This document shows positions 17,735 through 27,297 of a stretch of 64,000 nt of DNA, one piece after another. The notes under the pieces are model-generated. The model did no database searches. It worked only from the letters and a program-made list of their open reading frames with translations, and was not told the origin of the DNA. This stretch comes from Pusillimonas sp. UBA3987 (lineage in GTDB: Bacteria > Pseudomonadota > Gammaproteobacteria > Burkholderiales > Burkholderiaceae_B), in NCBI GenBank assembly GCA_002384935.1, contig DGCD01000003.1, forward strand, positions 62,001 through 126,000, read 5' to 3'. Position 1 is the stretch's first letter. Each line of letters starts with the position of its first letter. The position numbers and the translations under genes were made by a program.

Positions 17735-19273
17735 TTAATAATGGTGGGTTTCAACTTCCGGCTTCTTTTCGCTCAGGCGACGGTCTGGTGCGCTCAGGCA
17801 GGCGGCGATGCCAACCAGGGCGATGGCGGCGCTGAGCAGGAAAACATGACGGAATGCCAGGACACCGGCTTGCACCATTGCTTGCCTTTCTTCAGGCGCT
17901 GCCGTTTGCAAGGCGCCTTCCACCATTTCACCAATGACATCGGTTGCAGAGATGGACAACGACAGCCCTGCGGGGGTGTACTGTTGCAGCAGCGCGAACA
18001 AGACGGCGGTGAGTACAGCAATGCCGATAGCGGCGCCCAATGACCGGGAGAACGAGATCAGACCGGTTGCAACACCCAGGTGTCGATGTTCCACCGCGTT
18101 TTGAGCAGCCACAGCCGAGGTCGGGAGCAGCAAACCAATGGCGAAACCACCCAGCGAGGTACAAAGGATAATCAGTAACGTGCTGTCTGCCGGGGTGTAA
18201 GCTGTTGCAGCCATGGCGATCGGAAGAATGATCGTGCCGGCCAGTTGCAGGCGTCGATAGTGTCCCAGTTTTGCCATGAGTGAGCCCGCAATCCAGGCGC
18301 CAACGGGAATGGAAAGCGACAACGGCAGCAATTGTACTGCGGCTTCATCCGCGCCCGCGTGGGTTAGCATTTGCAGGCGCAATGGAATCAGGATTGTCAT
18401 GCAAATCATTTGAACGAAAGCGATGAACAGCATGAGGCTGGACGCTGCCACGGAGCGATTTCGCAGAAGCATCAATGGAATAACCGGATCGGGCGCTCTC
18501 TTTTCCTGCCATATGAACGAGGCCAGAACGGCGACTGAAATAGCATATAAAAGCAGATTCAGACTCTCGGTGAGCTCAGTGCCATGACCCACCCGGCTGA
18601 TGGCAATGAGCAGGATGGTTAACCCGACAGTGAGCAGCAATGCGCCCAGGTAGTCGATGCTGCGGCGCAGTTTCGGAATGGGGAGTTTATCGAGTGCGCG
18701 GCGCGCAGTGAGGTAGGCCAGGACGCACAACGGGACATTGATCCAGAAAATCCATCGCCACGATATGTATTCGGTCAGCAATCCGCCTACGACCGGCCCG
18801 GTGACGCTGGCAATGGCAAAGGCAGTGCTGATGTATCCTTGATAGCGGCCGCGATCACGAGGGGAAATGATATCGCCGACAATGGTTTGCGATACAGCCA
18901 GCAGCCCGGCGCCGCCGACCCCCTGTATGACCCTTGCCAGGATCATGACCGGCATTGTGGTCGCCATGGCGCATAAAACGGATGACAGCAGGAAAATAAT
19001 GATGGCGCTGAACAGCATCAGGCGCCTTCCGTATATGTCACCGAGCTTCCCGTAAATGGGCGTGGCCACAGTCATGGCAATCAAATAGCCTGAAATGACC
19101 CAAGCCAAATATTCCACGCCACTCAAGTCGGCCGACATCAGAGGTAGCGCCACTGCCACAATGGTTTGTTCGAGGCCGCCCAGGAAAATGGCTACCAATA
19201 AGCCGAGCACCACGCGTTTGGCTTCACGGTGAGTAAATGTGGTCGTACCGGGTGCATTCGTTGTAGCAGACAT
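17735..19273 (-). CDS. MFS drug-efflux transporter, DHA2 (EmrB/QacA) family
   Basis: Proton-driven inner-membrane exporter with 14 predicted transmembrane segments. The 512 residues show the first-segment motif FLGGLEQTIVAVALPL (about 36), motif A as GKLGDIYGRRLML (about 76) and motif C as the Gly/Pro-rich ASVTGPVVGGLL (about 156). These fit the DHA2 family of multidrug exporters. No membrane-fusion protein or TetR/MarR regulator lies next to it, so a QacA-like stand-alone pump is more likely than an EmrAB tripartite one. Substrates cannot be predicted. The product ends EVETHHY just outside the shared terminator. Confidence 0.92.
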   Translation of the reverse strand: MSATTNAPGTTTFTHREAKRVVLGLLVAIFLGGLEQTIVAVALPLMSADLSGVEYLAWVISGYLIAMTVATPIYGKLGDIYGRRLMLFSAIIIFLLSSVLCAMATTMPVMILARVIQGVGGAGLLAVSQTIVGDIISPRDRGRYQGYISTAFAIASVTGPVVGGLLTEYISWRWIFWINVPLCVLAYLTARRALDKLPIPKLRRSIDYLGALLLTVGLTILLIAISRVGHGTELTESLNLLLYAISVAVLASFIWQEKRAPDPVIPLMLLRNRSVAASSLMLFIAFVQMICMTILIPLRLQMLTHAGADEAAVQLLPLSLSIPVGAWIAGSLMAKLGHYRRLQLAGTIILPIAMAATAYTPADSTLLIILCTSLGGFAIGLLLPTSAVAAQNAVEHRHLGVATGLISFSRSLGAAIGIAVLTAVLFALLQQYTPAGLSLSISATDVIGEMVEGALQTAAPEERQAMVQAGVLAFRHVFLLSAAIALVGIAACLSAPDRRLSEKKPEVETHHY

Positions 19274-19453
19274 AGCAATGAGTCAGGGCAATAAAATTAA
19301 GGGGGCCACATCAAACTGTATTGTTTTTTTGATCGATCGAGTTGCGATTCGTCGGCGCCCATTCTAACGCCATATGGATATCCCGGTTGCATTTCTGGTT
19401 TTTCCCGCTGCTGCACGCTTTTTCAGCGGCGGTTTTTTGAGACTGGTTTTACG

Positions 19454-19666
19454 TTATGGGCGTCGCAAAGGATCAAGCAGCGGTTTCAGGCCGTTGTGGT
19501 CCATTTCCTGCAACAGTGCTAACAGTCTTCCAATTTCGCCCGGCGGAAACCCGTTACGGGCAAACCAATTCAAATAGTGGCCGGGAAGGTCGGCCAGAAG
19601 GCGGCCTTTGTACTTTCCGAATGGCATTTTCCAGTTTACGAGTTTTTCGAGGTCGTCCGGCTGCAT
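19454..19666 (-). CDS. DUF3820 family small protein
   Basis: A 70-residue protein matching the DUF3820 family (annotated in databases as putative quorum-sensing-regulated virulence factor). The signature is MPFGKYKGRLLADLPGHYLNW, followed by a short helical part (IGRLLALLQEMDHNGL). The fold is thought to be related to small DNA- or exonuclease-associated domains, but the function is unknown. It lies 33 bases downstream of the luciferase-like monooxygenase gene on the same strand and is probably co-transcribed with it. The 180 bases between this gene and the MFS start hold no other gene that I can see. Confidence 0.85.
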   Translation of the reverse strand: MQPDDLEKLVNWKMPFGKYKGRLLADLPGHYLNWFARNGFPPGEIGRLLALLQEMDHNGLKPLLDPLRRP

Positions 19667-19698
19667 GATGTTGGGCGTTTTTCTGTGTATTGAACGGC

Positions 19699-20691
19699 TC
19701 AGGCATTCAAGGACTGCATGATTCGGGCAATGTGTTCATATGATCGCAACCGCAGCGCGTGGTCATATATGTCGGACACGATCATTAGTTCGTTGGCCTT
19801 TGTTTGCGACAGAATGCCTTGGAGTTTCTCCCGAACGGTATCGGGCGATCCGACGGCCGACATGGCCAGCATTCGCTGTGCCTGCACACGCTCGTCGATA
19901 GACCAGTAAGTATCCATACTGGAAATGGGCGGTTTGCTGAGTCCGCGGTCACCGCGAAGCAAATTCGTGACAGACATGCGCTGCGTACTGGCCAGGAATT
20001 CGGCTTCTTCATCGGTTGGCGCCACAATGATATTGATGCCCATCATGCAATAAGGCGTGGCTTGTTGCGCTGATGGCTTGAAGCGTGAACGATACGTTTC
20101 CAGGGCGGTATAGAGGTAGTCGGGCGCGAAATGCGAAGCGAATGCGTAGGGCAGGCCGAACTCACCGGCCATGGCCGCGCCGAAAGTACTTGAGCCCAGT
20201 ATCCACAAAGGAACATGGCTGTTGGCCCCCGGTACAGCACGAATGCGTTGGTCTGGCTGAACGGGTCCCAATAATGCCTGCAGTTCCAGGACATCCTGCG
20301 GGAAATTTTCCGCGCTGCCGGGGTGGCGTCGCAATGCCCGTAAAGTAAGCTGGTCGGTTCCGGGTGCGCGGCCCAGGCCCAGATCGATGCGTCCGGGAAA
20401 GAGGGCGTCCAGTGTGCCGAATTGTTCGGCAATGACTAGGGGAGAATGGTTGGGCAGCATGATGCCGCCTGCGCCCACACGTATTTTGTCCGTACCTTCG
20501 GCGACGTGGCCGATTGCAACGGATGTGGCTGCGCTGGCAATACCCGGCATATTGTGGTGCTCGGCCATCCAGAAACGGGTGTAACCCCATTGTTCAGCGT
20601 GGCGGGCGAGGTCTCGTGCGTTGTTAAGCGAAATTTTCGCATTGCCGCTGTCGCGGATACGAACCAGGTCAAGAATGGAATATTGGGTCAT
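19699..20691 (-). CDS. LLM-class flavin-dependent oxidoreductase
   Basis: Luciferase-like monooxygenase-fold enzyme (330 residues) that would use reduced FMN. It belongs to the YhbW/MsnO8-like subgroup: the N-terminus YSILDLVRIRDSG, then RFWMAEHHNMPGIASAAT (about 40-57), IRVGAGGIMLPNHSPLVIAEQ (about 70-90) and PGRIDLGLGRAPGTDQ (about 99-114) are hallmark strings. The substrate is not known for most members. The gene starts 84 bases downstream of the nuclease gene on the same strand and is followed closely by the DUF3820 gene. Confidence 0.92.
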   Translation of the reverse strand: MTQYSILDLVRIRDSGNAKISLNNARDLARHAEQWGYTRFWMAEHHNMPGIASAATSVAIGHVAEGTDKIRVGAGGIMLPNHSPLVIAEQFGTLDALFPGRIDLGLGRAPGTDQLTLRALRRHPGSAENFPQDVLELQALLGPVQPDQRIRAVPGANSHVPLWILGSSTFGAAMAGEFGLPYAFASHFAPDYLYTALETYRSRFKPSAQQATPYCMMGINIIVAPTDEEAEFLASTQRMSVTNLLRGDRGLSKPPISSMDTYWSIDERVQAQRMLAMSAVGSPDTVREKLQGILSQTKANELMIVSDIYDHALRLRSYEHIARIMQSLNA

Positions 20692-20775
20692 AAATTTGAA
20701 CTCATGTTCTGCAAATGAATGGCTTTGGCTAAAAACGGGGCAGTTCAGCGTACGCGTCTTATCGGTCGCGATGCG

Positions 20776-21300
20776 CTAGTGTCGCTGTTCACGTCGATAG
20801 GTCCACGGCGCCAATGCATTCGGATCTTGCCATAAGCCGCGTTTTTCCTCGCGTGCGCGTTGCTCCAACTGAATCAGCGCCTTGTCGTGCCGATACTGAC
20901 GATACACCCAGGCGCCGCCGGATTCCACCATGGCGCCGGCAACATCTTTTTGTTGACATTCAACACCCGACAATAAGCGACCATAGTCATCCTTGCCGAC
21001 TATGGTGAATTTTGCAGTGTGGCCCCGCTTGCATAGTTGCCGCAGTGTGTCGCGCGACTCGATGCCATAGGCTTGCCTGATTTCCGGCGCGTCAATCTGA
21101 TGAATGCGAATACGCACGGTATCTTTCATCCCGGGGCAAAGCGCACGCATACTGTCGCCATCGTGCACTGAGGTGACTTCGCATTGAACCGTTTTTTTCG
21201 GTGATTGGGCCGCAGCGGGTACACGGCCTGCGGCCGTGACGGCTGATGCTGAAAACAGGGTGGCTACCGCAATACAAAGCCAAACAGGTTGATGCTTCAT
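20776..21300 (-). CDS. Secreted thermonuclease-like (SNase) protein
   Basis: A 174-residue protein with a signal peptide (cleavage expected after SAVTAAG, about residue 24) and a staphylococcal-nuclease-like domain. Diagnostic segments are SVHDGDSMRAL (about 44), VRIRIHQIDAPEIRQAYG (about 62) with the catalytic-type Arg and Asp, DYGRLLSGV (about 104) and ARAREEKRGLW-like REEKRGLWQD (about 151). Four or more Cys residues suggest disulfides, consistent with periplasmic or outside location. Probable role is nucleic acid hydrolysis. It is transcribed away from the photolyase gene across a 113-base gap. Confidence 0.9.
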   Translation of the reverse strand: MKHQPVWLCIAVATLFSASAVTAAGRVPAAAQSPKKTVQCEVTSVHDGDSMRALCPGMKDTVRIRIHQIDAPEIRQAYGIESRDTLRQLCKRGHTAKFTIVGKDDYGRLLSGVECQQKDVAGAMVESGGAWVYRQYRHDKALIQLEQRAREEKRGLWQDPNALAPWTYRREQRH

Positions 21301-21413
21301 GCTTCACTTCTTGAAACGATAAATGTGTAGTGTAACGGCTTGCGAACCTGTGCTTTTGATCAGGTTCTTGTACGATTCATGAGTTCAGGGTTTACATAGA
21401 ACAAGGAGAATGG

Positions 21414-22880
21414 GTGCAAGATAATTTAAGGATCTCAGCCTGTTGGTTTCGCACAGACTTGCGTGTCGCCGATCAGCCCGCATTGGCGGCGGCGATGCAG
21501 GCCGGGCCGACGGTCGCGTTTTATATTGCCAGTCCATCGCAGTGGCGTGCGCACGACGAGGCGCCTGCGAAACTGGATTTTTGGCGACGGGCTTTACTGA
21601 GTTTGGAAGAGACGCTTGCCCGGCTGAATGTCCCCCTGGTGGGATTGAGCGTGGAAATGTGGGATGAGGTCCCGGATGCCGTGGCCCATTTTTGCGCCCA
21701 ATGGGGCGTGCGAGAAGTGTATTGCAACCGTGAGGTGGGTATTAACGAGCGGCGCAGGGATCGCGCCACTTATGCACAGTTGAAAAAAGAGGGCATTGCG
21801 ATGCATGGCTTCAATGGCGCCTTTTTGTTTGCACCGGGCTCGGTGAAAACAGGGTCCGGCGGGGTGTATAAAGTATTTACACCGTTTGCCAAAGCCTGTC
21901 GAGCCCGCTTGCCTGAAGAGCTTTCCTTGACATCTGCTCCCGACGCGCAAGTTCCACTGGATGATAAGGTGCTTGCGCGAGCCTCGGACTTTTCTGCGCC
22001 GCATCGCCTCCAGGTTTGGCCAGTGATGTCTGCCAGCAGTAACACGATATCGAATCCTGATGACGCCTGGCCAGCTTCGTGCGATGCCGCACACGCGCGT
22101 CTGGAGAGCTTTATTGATACGGGTATTGCCCGGTATCAGCAGGACCGTGATTTTCCCGCGACCCCAGGGACAAGCCAGCTCTCACCTTACCTGGCAGCGG
22201 GCCTTATTTCCGTCAGACAGTGCTTGTACGCTGCATTGCAGGCAAATCAGGGCGAGTTGGAGACGGGACGTGCGGGAATACTGACCTGGGTCAATGAGTT
22301 GCTTTGGCGTGAGTTCTACTTGCAGTTAATGTACAGTTTTCCCGCACTGTCGATGCATCGTGCGATGAAGCCGGAGACCGAAGCGGTGGTCTGGCGCGAC
22401 GCACCGGATGATTTCAACCGCTGGTGCAAAGGTGACACGGGCGTACCGATTGTGGATGCCGCCATGCGTCAGTTGAATGATACAGGGTGGATGCACAATC
22501 GCTTACGCATGGTGGTTGCCATGTTTCTTAGCAAGAATCTGCTTATCGATTGGCGTTATGGCGAACGTTACTTCATGCAGAACCTGGTGGATGGCGAGTT
22601 GGCGGCAAATAATGGTGGCTGGCAATGGAGTGCTTCAACGGGCGCGGATGCCGCGCCGTATTTCCGAGTGTTCAATCCCGTTAGCCAATCGCAACGCTTT
22701 GATCCTGAAGGGAAGTTCATTCGTAAATGGGTCCCTGAATTAAAAGAAGTTGATACCAAGGAAATCCATGACCCATTGCCGTTAACACGCGAGGTCTGTG
22801 GCTATCCCGTGATAATGGTAGATTTGAAAGTGACCCGTCAGCGTGCAATTGAAGCGTTTAAAGGTTTAAGTAAAAGCTAG
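21414..22880 (+). CDS. phrB: Deoxyribodipyrimidine photolyase (class I cryptochrome/photolyase)
   Basis: Light-driven repair enzyme that splits UV-induced pyrimidine dimers with FAD. The N-terminal Rossmann antenna domain begins SACWFRTDLRVADQPAL. The C-terminal FAD domain contains TSQLSPYLAAGLIS (about 254), WVNELLWREFYLQL (about 293), DAAMRQLNDTGWMHNRLRM (about 346) and GGWQWSASTGADAAPYFRVFN (about 399), all diagnostic for CPD photolyase. Length of 488 is normal. The GTG start at 21414 follows AAGGAGAATGG, a good ribosome site. A CGCTG-TAA-CAGCG hairpin lies at 22898-22910 after the stop but lacks a T run. Confidence 0.95.
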   Translation: MQDNLRISACWFRTDLRVADQPALAAAMQAGPTVAFYIASPSQWRAHDEAPAKLDFWRRALLSLEETLARLNVPLVGLSVEMWDEVPDAVAHFCAQWGVREVYCNREVGINERRRDRATYAQLKKEGIAMHGFNGAFLFAPGSVKTGSGGVYKVFTPFAKACRARLPEELSLTSAPDAQVPLDDKVLARASDFSAPHRLQVWPVMSASSNTISNPDDAWPASCDAAHARLESFIDTGIARYQQDRDFPATPGTSQLSPYLAAGLISVRQCLYAALQANQGELETGRAGILTWVNELLWREFYLQLMYSFPALSMHRAMKPETEAVVWRDAPDDFNRWCKGDTGVPIVDAAMRQLNDTGWMHNRLRMVVAMFLSKNLLIDWRYGERYFMQNLVDGELAANNGGWQWSASTGADAAPYFRVFNPVSQSQRFDPEGKFIRKWVPELKEVDTKEIHDPLPLTREVCGYPVIMVDLKVTRQRAIEAFKGLSKS

Positions 22881-22943
22881 GTGTTTTTCCGGCTTGTCGC
22901 TGTAACAGCGGAGTAAAGGGCGTTAAAGGGATAAGGATAAATT

Positions 22944-25124
22944 TTGTGCCGTCTTGACAAGCAAAGTAATCGTCGACGCTTTCCTGTGAATTTGGCGTGT
23001 GCCGCATTGGTTACTCATTCGTCGATGTTGGTGGTTCTGCCTGCGTATGCGCAAACGGGCATTACGTTGGACCCGGTCGTGGTTACCGCGACGCGGCTTG
23101 AAACGGAAATCCTGGATACGCCAGCATCCGTTTCCATTGTGGACGGCAATGACTTGCGGCTTGATCAGCCTCAGATCAATCTTTCCGAAGGGCTTTCGGG
23201 TGTACCGGGTCTGCAGATTCAGAATCGGCAGAATTACGCGCAAGATCTGCAAATTTCCATCCGGGGTTTTGGTGCGCGCTCAACATTCGGCGTGCGTGGC
23301 GTGCGTTTGTATGTTGATGGTATCCCGGCCACGATGCCTGACGGACAGGGACAAACGTCTAATATAGATATTGCATCAATCGAGTCGGTGGAGGTGCTGC
23401 GAGGCCCATTTTCGGCACTATACGGTAACTCATCGGGTGGCGTAATGGTTATTGATACGCAGCGCGGCGAAAATCCACCCAGTCTGGTCAGCGATTTTTC
23501 AGCAGGCAGTTATGGCACGTACCGTTATGGCCTGAAGGCCAGTGGTGCAGATGACCTGGGCGGGCTGCAAATGGATTATCTCTTGAGTGCCAACCGTTTC
23601 ACGACCCAGGGTTATCGCGATCATAGCGGCGCACGCAAGAATCTTTTCAATATGAAGCTTGGGTTTGATTTTGCCTCGGGGAACCGGCTGACCCTGGTCG
23701 CCAATCGGGTTGAACTGACCGCCGATGACCCCCTGGGTCTGACGCGGCAGGATTTTGAGCAAAATCCTCGCACTGTGGTGCCGAATGCACTGGCATACAA
23801 CACCCGCAAGACGGTGACTCAGACCCAGGGCGGGCTGCGTTATGAGCATCAATTGGATGCAAACAATGATTTGACCGCATTGGTGTATGCGGGGCGTCGT
23901 CAGACCGTTCAATATCTGGCCATTCCCGATTTCGTGCAGCAAAATCCTTTGCAGGCCGGCGGCGTCATTGACCTGACGCGCGATTACTACGGCACCGACC
24001 TGCGCTGGACAACGCAGCGCTCATTGGCAAACAGGCCGTTCACGGTGGTCGCCGGCGTTGCCTACGATGTCATGAAAGAGGGGCGAAAAGGCTACCAAAA
24101 TTATATTGATACCTCACAGGGGCGTGAGTTAGGTGTGCAGGGGGCACTGCGGCGAGACGAACGTAATACCGTATGGAATCTCGACCCCTATATTCAGACC
24201 TCGTGGCAGTTCGCGCCGCGCTTTACGCTCGATTTGGGTGCACGCTACAGTACTGTGCACTTCGAATCGGCCGATCACTTCATCCAGGGCGTGAACGGAA
24301 ACGATAGTGGTAGCGCGCGTTACCAGGCTTTCTCGCCGATGGGAGCCCTGAATTATGCGGTGTCCCAGGCAAGCCGTTTGTATATTTCCGCAGGCCGGGG
24401 CTTTGAAACCCCCACGTTCAATGAGTTGTCATATCGCACAGATGGCTTGGCCGGACTTAATTTCGGGCTGCAGCCTGCATACAGCACCACGATTGAAGCT
24501 GGGTTCAAATCCATGCTCACCGACACCAGTTTATTAACCGCGGCGGTATTTCAAACCGGTACTCGCAATGAAATTGTGTCAGCGGGCAGTGTCAACGGTC
24601 GCACCAGCTATCGGAATGCGGGCCGGACCCGGCGAACGGGTTTTGAGTTGTCTTACCATAATTCGTGGGGACAGCATTGGCGTGCTGATCTGGCCTACAC
24701 ATGGCTTAATGCCCGCTATGAAGATGACTGCATTTCAGGCCCGTGTTCAAACCCCGATCAGCCGGAACAATATTTACAAGCGGGTAACCGTATCCCAGGT
24801 ATTGCGCAACATGCTGTTTTTGCTTCTTTGGGCTGGACACCGCCCAATGGTTGGCGAGCAGGTGTCGAAGGACGGTTTTTAGGCAATATCGCGGTGAACG
24901 ATGGGAATACCGAGTCGGCGTCGTCTTACGCGGTATTTGCCTTGACAACGGGTTATACGTGGCTGGCGGAAGCATGGGAGGTGTCGGCTTTTGGCCGTCT
25001 TGATAACGTGTTCGATAAGGATTATGCCGGGTCGGTGATTGTGAACGAGGGTAATGGCCGCTATTACGAACCTGCGCCAGGGCGCAATTGGACGCTTGGC
25101 GTACAAGCGAGATTCATGTTCTAG
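22944..25124 (+). CDS. TonB-dependent outer membrane receptor
   Basis: Outer-membrane importer of about 726 residues. A signal peptide ends near VLPAYAQ (about 37). The TonB box is probably LDPVVVTATR (about 41-50). The plug domain carries ISIRGFGARSTFGVRGVRLYVDGIPATMPDGQG and VEVLRGPFSALYGNSSGG. The barrel ends with a C-terminal Phe (ARFMF), as in outer-membrane proteins. It resembles FecA-like ferric-siderophore receptors in the plug, but the ligand cannot be read from sequence and no Fur box was recognised upstream. GTG start at 22944 with AAGGATAA upstream. A decayed regulator gene abuts it at the 3' side. Confidence 0.9.
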   Translation: MCRLDKQSNRRRFPVNLACAALVTHSSMLVVLPAYAQTGITLDPVVVTATRLETEILDTPASVSIVDGNDLRLDQPQINLSEGLSGVPGLQIQNRQNYAQDLQISIRGFGARSTFGVRGVRLYVDGIPATMPDGQGQTSNIDIASIESVEVLRGPFSALYGNSSGGVMVIDTQRGENPPSLVSDFSAGSYGTYRYGLKASGADDLGGLQMDYLLSANRFTTQGYRDHSGARKNLFNMKLGFDFASGNRLTLVANRVELTADDPLGLTRQDFEQNPRTVVPNALAYNTRKTVTQTQGGLRYEHQLDANNDLTALVYAGRRQTVQYLAIPDFVQQNPLQAGGVIDLTRDYYGTDLRWTTQRSLANRPFTVVAGVAYDVMKEGRKGYQNYIDTSQGRELGVQGALRRDERNTVWNLDPYIQTSWQFAPRFTLDLGARYSTVHFESADHFIQGVNGNDSGSARYQAFSPMGALNYAVSQASRLYISAGRGFETPTFNELSYRTDGLAGLNFGLQPAYSTTIEAGFKSMLTDTSLLTAAVFQTGTRNEIVSAGSVNGRTSYRNAGRTRRTGFELSYHNSWGQHWRADLAYTWLNARYEDDCISGPCSNPDQPEQYLQAGNRIPGIAQHAVFASLGWTPPNGWRAGVEGRFLGNIAVNDGNTESASSYAVFALTTGYTWLAEAWEVSAFGRLDNVFDKDYAGSVIVNEGNGRYYEPAPGRNWTLGVQARFMF

Positions 25125-25371
25125 ATTTCCGTAGCGCAATAGGCGCCAGATCTGCTGGCGATGCTAATTGCGCCCCGTCGAACGCCAAACTGATTCTGTA
25201 ACCCCGCTGGCGAACAATTTCAATGAGCAACCGCAATTCTGTAATGTGATCATCCACGATTAACAGGTGGGGCGTCCTCGAGTGATGCAATTGGCCCCTG
25301 AAATCCTGCGAAGGGGGGGATTTAAGTCCGAACGGGGCATTCATATCGATAGAGTAATATTGAGCTACCAA
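25114..25371 (-). pseudogene. Truncated response-regulator receiver domain
   Basis: This 85-codon frame contains HLLIVDDHITELRLLIEIVRQ and GYRISLAFDGAQ, which is clearly the first half of a receiver domain (beta1, the acidic Asp pair, alpha1, beta2). After about residue 66 the sequence becomes unrelated and stops before the segment that should carry the phospho-accepting Asp, the Thr/Ser and the Lys. No output domain follows. It overlaps the last 11 bases of the TonB receptor gene on the opposite strand. Most likely a deletion removed the rest of a regulator gene that once stood next to the receptor. A short functional protein is possible but less likely. Confidence 0.7.
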
Positions 25372-25552
25372 GTTAAATAAGAATTAATCACACAATTAAT
25401 AGTGTATAGCATGCGGCAAGATTCCGGATATGCAAACCCATAACCGGGATTTTGGCTCGGGTGGAACAAGGCTTAACGTTGGTGATATCTTTGTGGATAT
25501 GGGGTGCCGATCGTTGCACTGCAATTAGTTTTTAGAGTGATAAAAAAGCAAC
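25372..25552. other. AT-rich intergenic gap before the antiporter gene
   Basis: Together with the regulator fragment this makes a stretch of more than 400 bases without an intact gene. The part 25370-25420 is AT-rich and could hold promoters, but I found no repeat, terminator or clear hexamer pair that I can support. Confidence 0.4.
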
Positions 25553-27202
25553 ATGGAAAGTCTCGACATTGCATTGGCCATGATGGCCGCAGTAGGAATC
25601 AGCGGGACTTTGGCGCGCATACTACCCGCAGGTATTCCGTTACCACTGATTCAAATCGCGCTGGGTTTTGTCATTGCCGGTGTCTTCGAAGAGGGCGTGA
25701 ACCTGGACCCCGACGTTTTTTTCCTTCTGTTTCTGCCTCCATTATTGTTTCTTGATGGCTGGCGTATCCCAAAGGAAGGGTTGTGGCGCGAAAAAGGCGG
25801 CATTATTCAGTTGTCTTTCGGGCTGGTGCTGCTAACCGTCCTGGGTCTGGGTTTTATTTTGCATTGGCTGATTCCGGCGATGCCGCTTGCGGTTGCTTTT
25901 GCGGTGGCGGCAATTGTGTCGCCAACCGATCCGGTGGCGGTATCGGCCATTACGCGCAAAGTGCCGGTGCCAAAACGGCTCATGGCAGTGCTGGAAGGGG
26001 AGTCGCTATTTAACGATGCAACCGGTTTGGTCGCGTTTCGTACCGCCGTAGCGGCGATGGTCACAGGCTCTTTTTCGCTATCGAGTGCGGCGTTATCGTT
26101 TATTTGGGTGGCTGCGGCCGGGCTGGCTACCGGCGTTGTTGTTACATGGAGCCTGTCGCATGCGCGAACGGCAGTCGTCAAGCGCGTGGGTGACGAGCCG
26201 GGTGCCGAGGTGCTGCTGAGTTTGATGATGCCGTTTGCGGCTTATTTCGTGGCGGAATATATCGGCGCATCTGGCATTCTGGCGGCTGTATCGGCTGGCG
26301 TGACGATGAGTTATGTTGAATTGCGGGGCGCCTCCAGTGCCTTAACCCGCATGCATCGGCACAGCACGTGGAATGTGGTGCAGTTCGCCCTGAACGGAAC
26401 GATGTTTGTATTGCTGGGAGAGCAATTACCCGGCATTTACACCGGCGCCGTGAAGGCGATCGCGGAAACCGGTCACCATAATCCGCTGTGGTTGCTTGTT
26501 TATGCGTTGGTCATTTGTATTGTATTGGGCGTATTTCGTTTTTGTTGGGTTTATGTCTCAGTGCGTCTCGAGGGGTGGCGAAAACGGCGGCGTGGTATTC
26601 CGTTCCCAAATGTCGGTAAGGGCATGATCATGGTCTTGACGCTGGGCGGCGTGCGCGGCGCAATTACACTGGCCGGTGTACTGACCCTGCCATTGGTCCT
26701 GGATGACGGACAAACGCCTTTTCCCGCTCGTGACCTGGCGATTTTGCTGGCGGCAACAGTCATCATCACATCACTGGTTCTGGCCAGTGTCCTGATGCCG
26801 CTGGTGGTGAAAAAATTGCGTTATCAATCAAGCGGAATCCATCGAGAGCAACAAGAGTATTTGGCAATACAAGCGGCGCGCGAGGCCGCTGAGCGGGCTC
26901 TGCAGGAAGAGGTGGAGCGGTTGGCGGTTGAGCTTCCCGAAAGCCACGAACAAGGCTTGATTTCCAGTGTTGCTGAACGTTTGTTGGCTGATATCCGGAC
27001 GGTGTCCGCCGTTTCCGAGCTTGGTTTACCCGATGAGTGGCTGGCGCACGAGAAACGGGTTGAGCAGCAATTGCGGTTAGCGGTTATTGGCGCCGCGCGA
27101 CAAAGCATTTTTGCCTTGGCGCGGCAGCATAAGATTTCTGATGAGTTGGCACGGGAAATGGTGGCGCGCCTGGATATGGAAGAAGTTCGGAAGAGTCATT
27201 GA
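25553..27202 (+). CDS. Na+/H+ antiporter, CPA1 (NhaP/YjcE) family
   Basis: Inner-membrane cation/proton antiporter that would export Na+ (or another cation) for pH and salt homeostasis. The 549 residues have about 12 hydrophobic segments, then a charged cytoplasmic tail of about 130 residues rich in Glu and Arg. Diagnostic CPA1 segments are VSPTDPVAVSAIT (about 122), GESLFNDATGLVAFR (about 148) and GGVRGAITLAGVLTLPL (about 364). It stands alone, with no accessory genes nearby. Confidence 0.92.
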   Translation: MESLDIALAMMAAVGISGTLARILPAGIPLPLIQIALGFVIAGVFEEGVNLDPDVFFLLFLPPLLFLDGWRIPKEGLWREKGGIIQLSFGLVLLTVLGLGFILHWLIPAMPLAVAFAVAAIVSPTDPVAVSAITRKVPVPKRLMAVLEGESLFNDATGLVAFRTAVAAMVTGSFSLSSAALSFIWVAAAGLATGVVVTWSLSHARTAVVKRVGDEPGAEVLLSLMMPFAAYFVAEYIGASGILAAVSAGVTMSYVELRGASSALTRMHRHSTWNVVQFALNGTMFVLLGEQLPGIYTGAVKAIAETGHHNPLWLLVYALVICIVLGVFRFCWVYVSVRLEGWRKRRRGIPFPNVGKGMIMVLTLGGVRGAITLAGVLTLPLVLDDGQTPFPARDLAILLAATVIITSLVLASVLMPLVVKKLRYQSSGIHREQQEYLAIQAAREAAERALQEEVERLAVELPESHEQGLISSVAERLLADIRTVSAVSELGLPDEWLAHEKRVEQQLRLAVIGAARQSIFALARQHKISDELAREMVARLDMEEVRKSH

Positions 27203-27297
27203 AGACACATGGCCGATATTTGATTTAATTGATTGATAAATTAAAGTAAGCTGCGGTAACGTCTTGTACGGCATCCGGAAATAATAGGGGGATTCCC

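Noticed and set aside
22881..22943. Fur box or cobalamin riboswitch before the TonB receptor
   Set aside because: The 63-base gap has a small hairpin but no match to either element.
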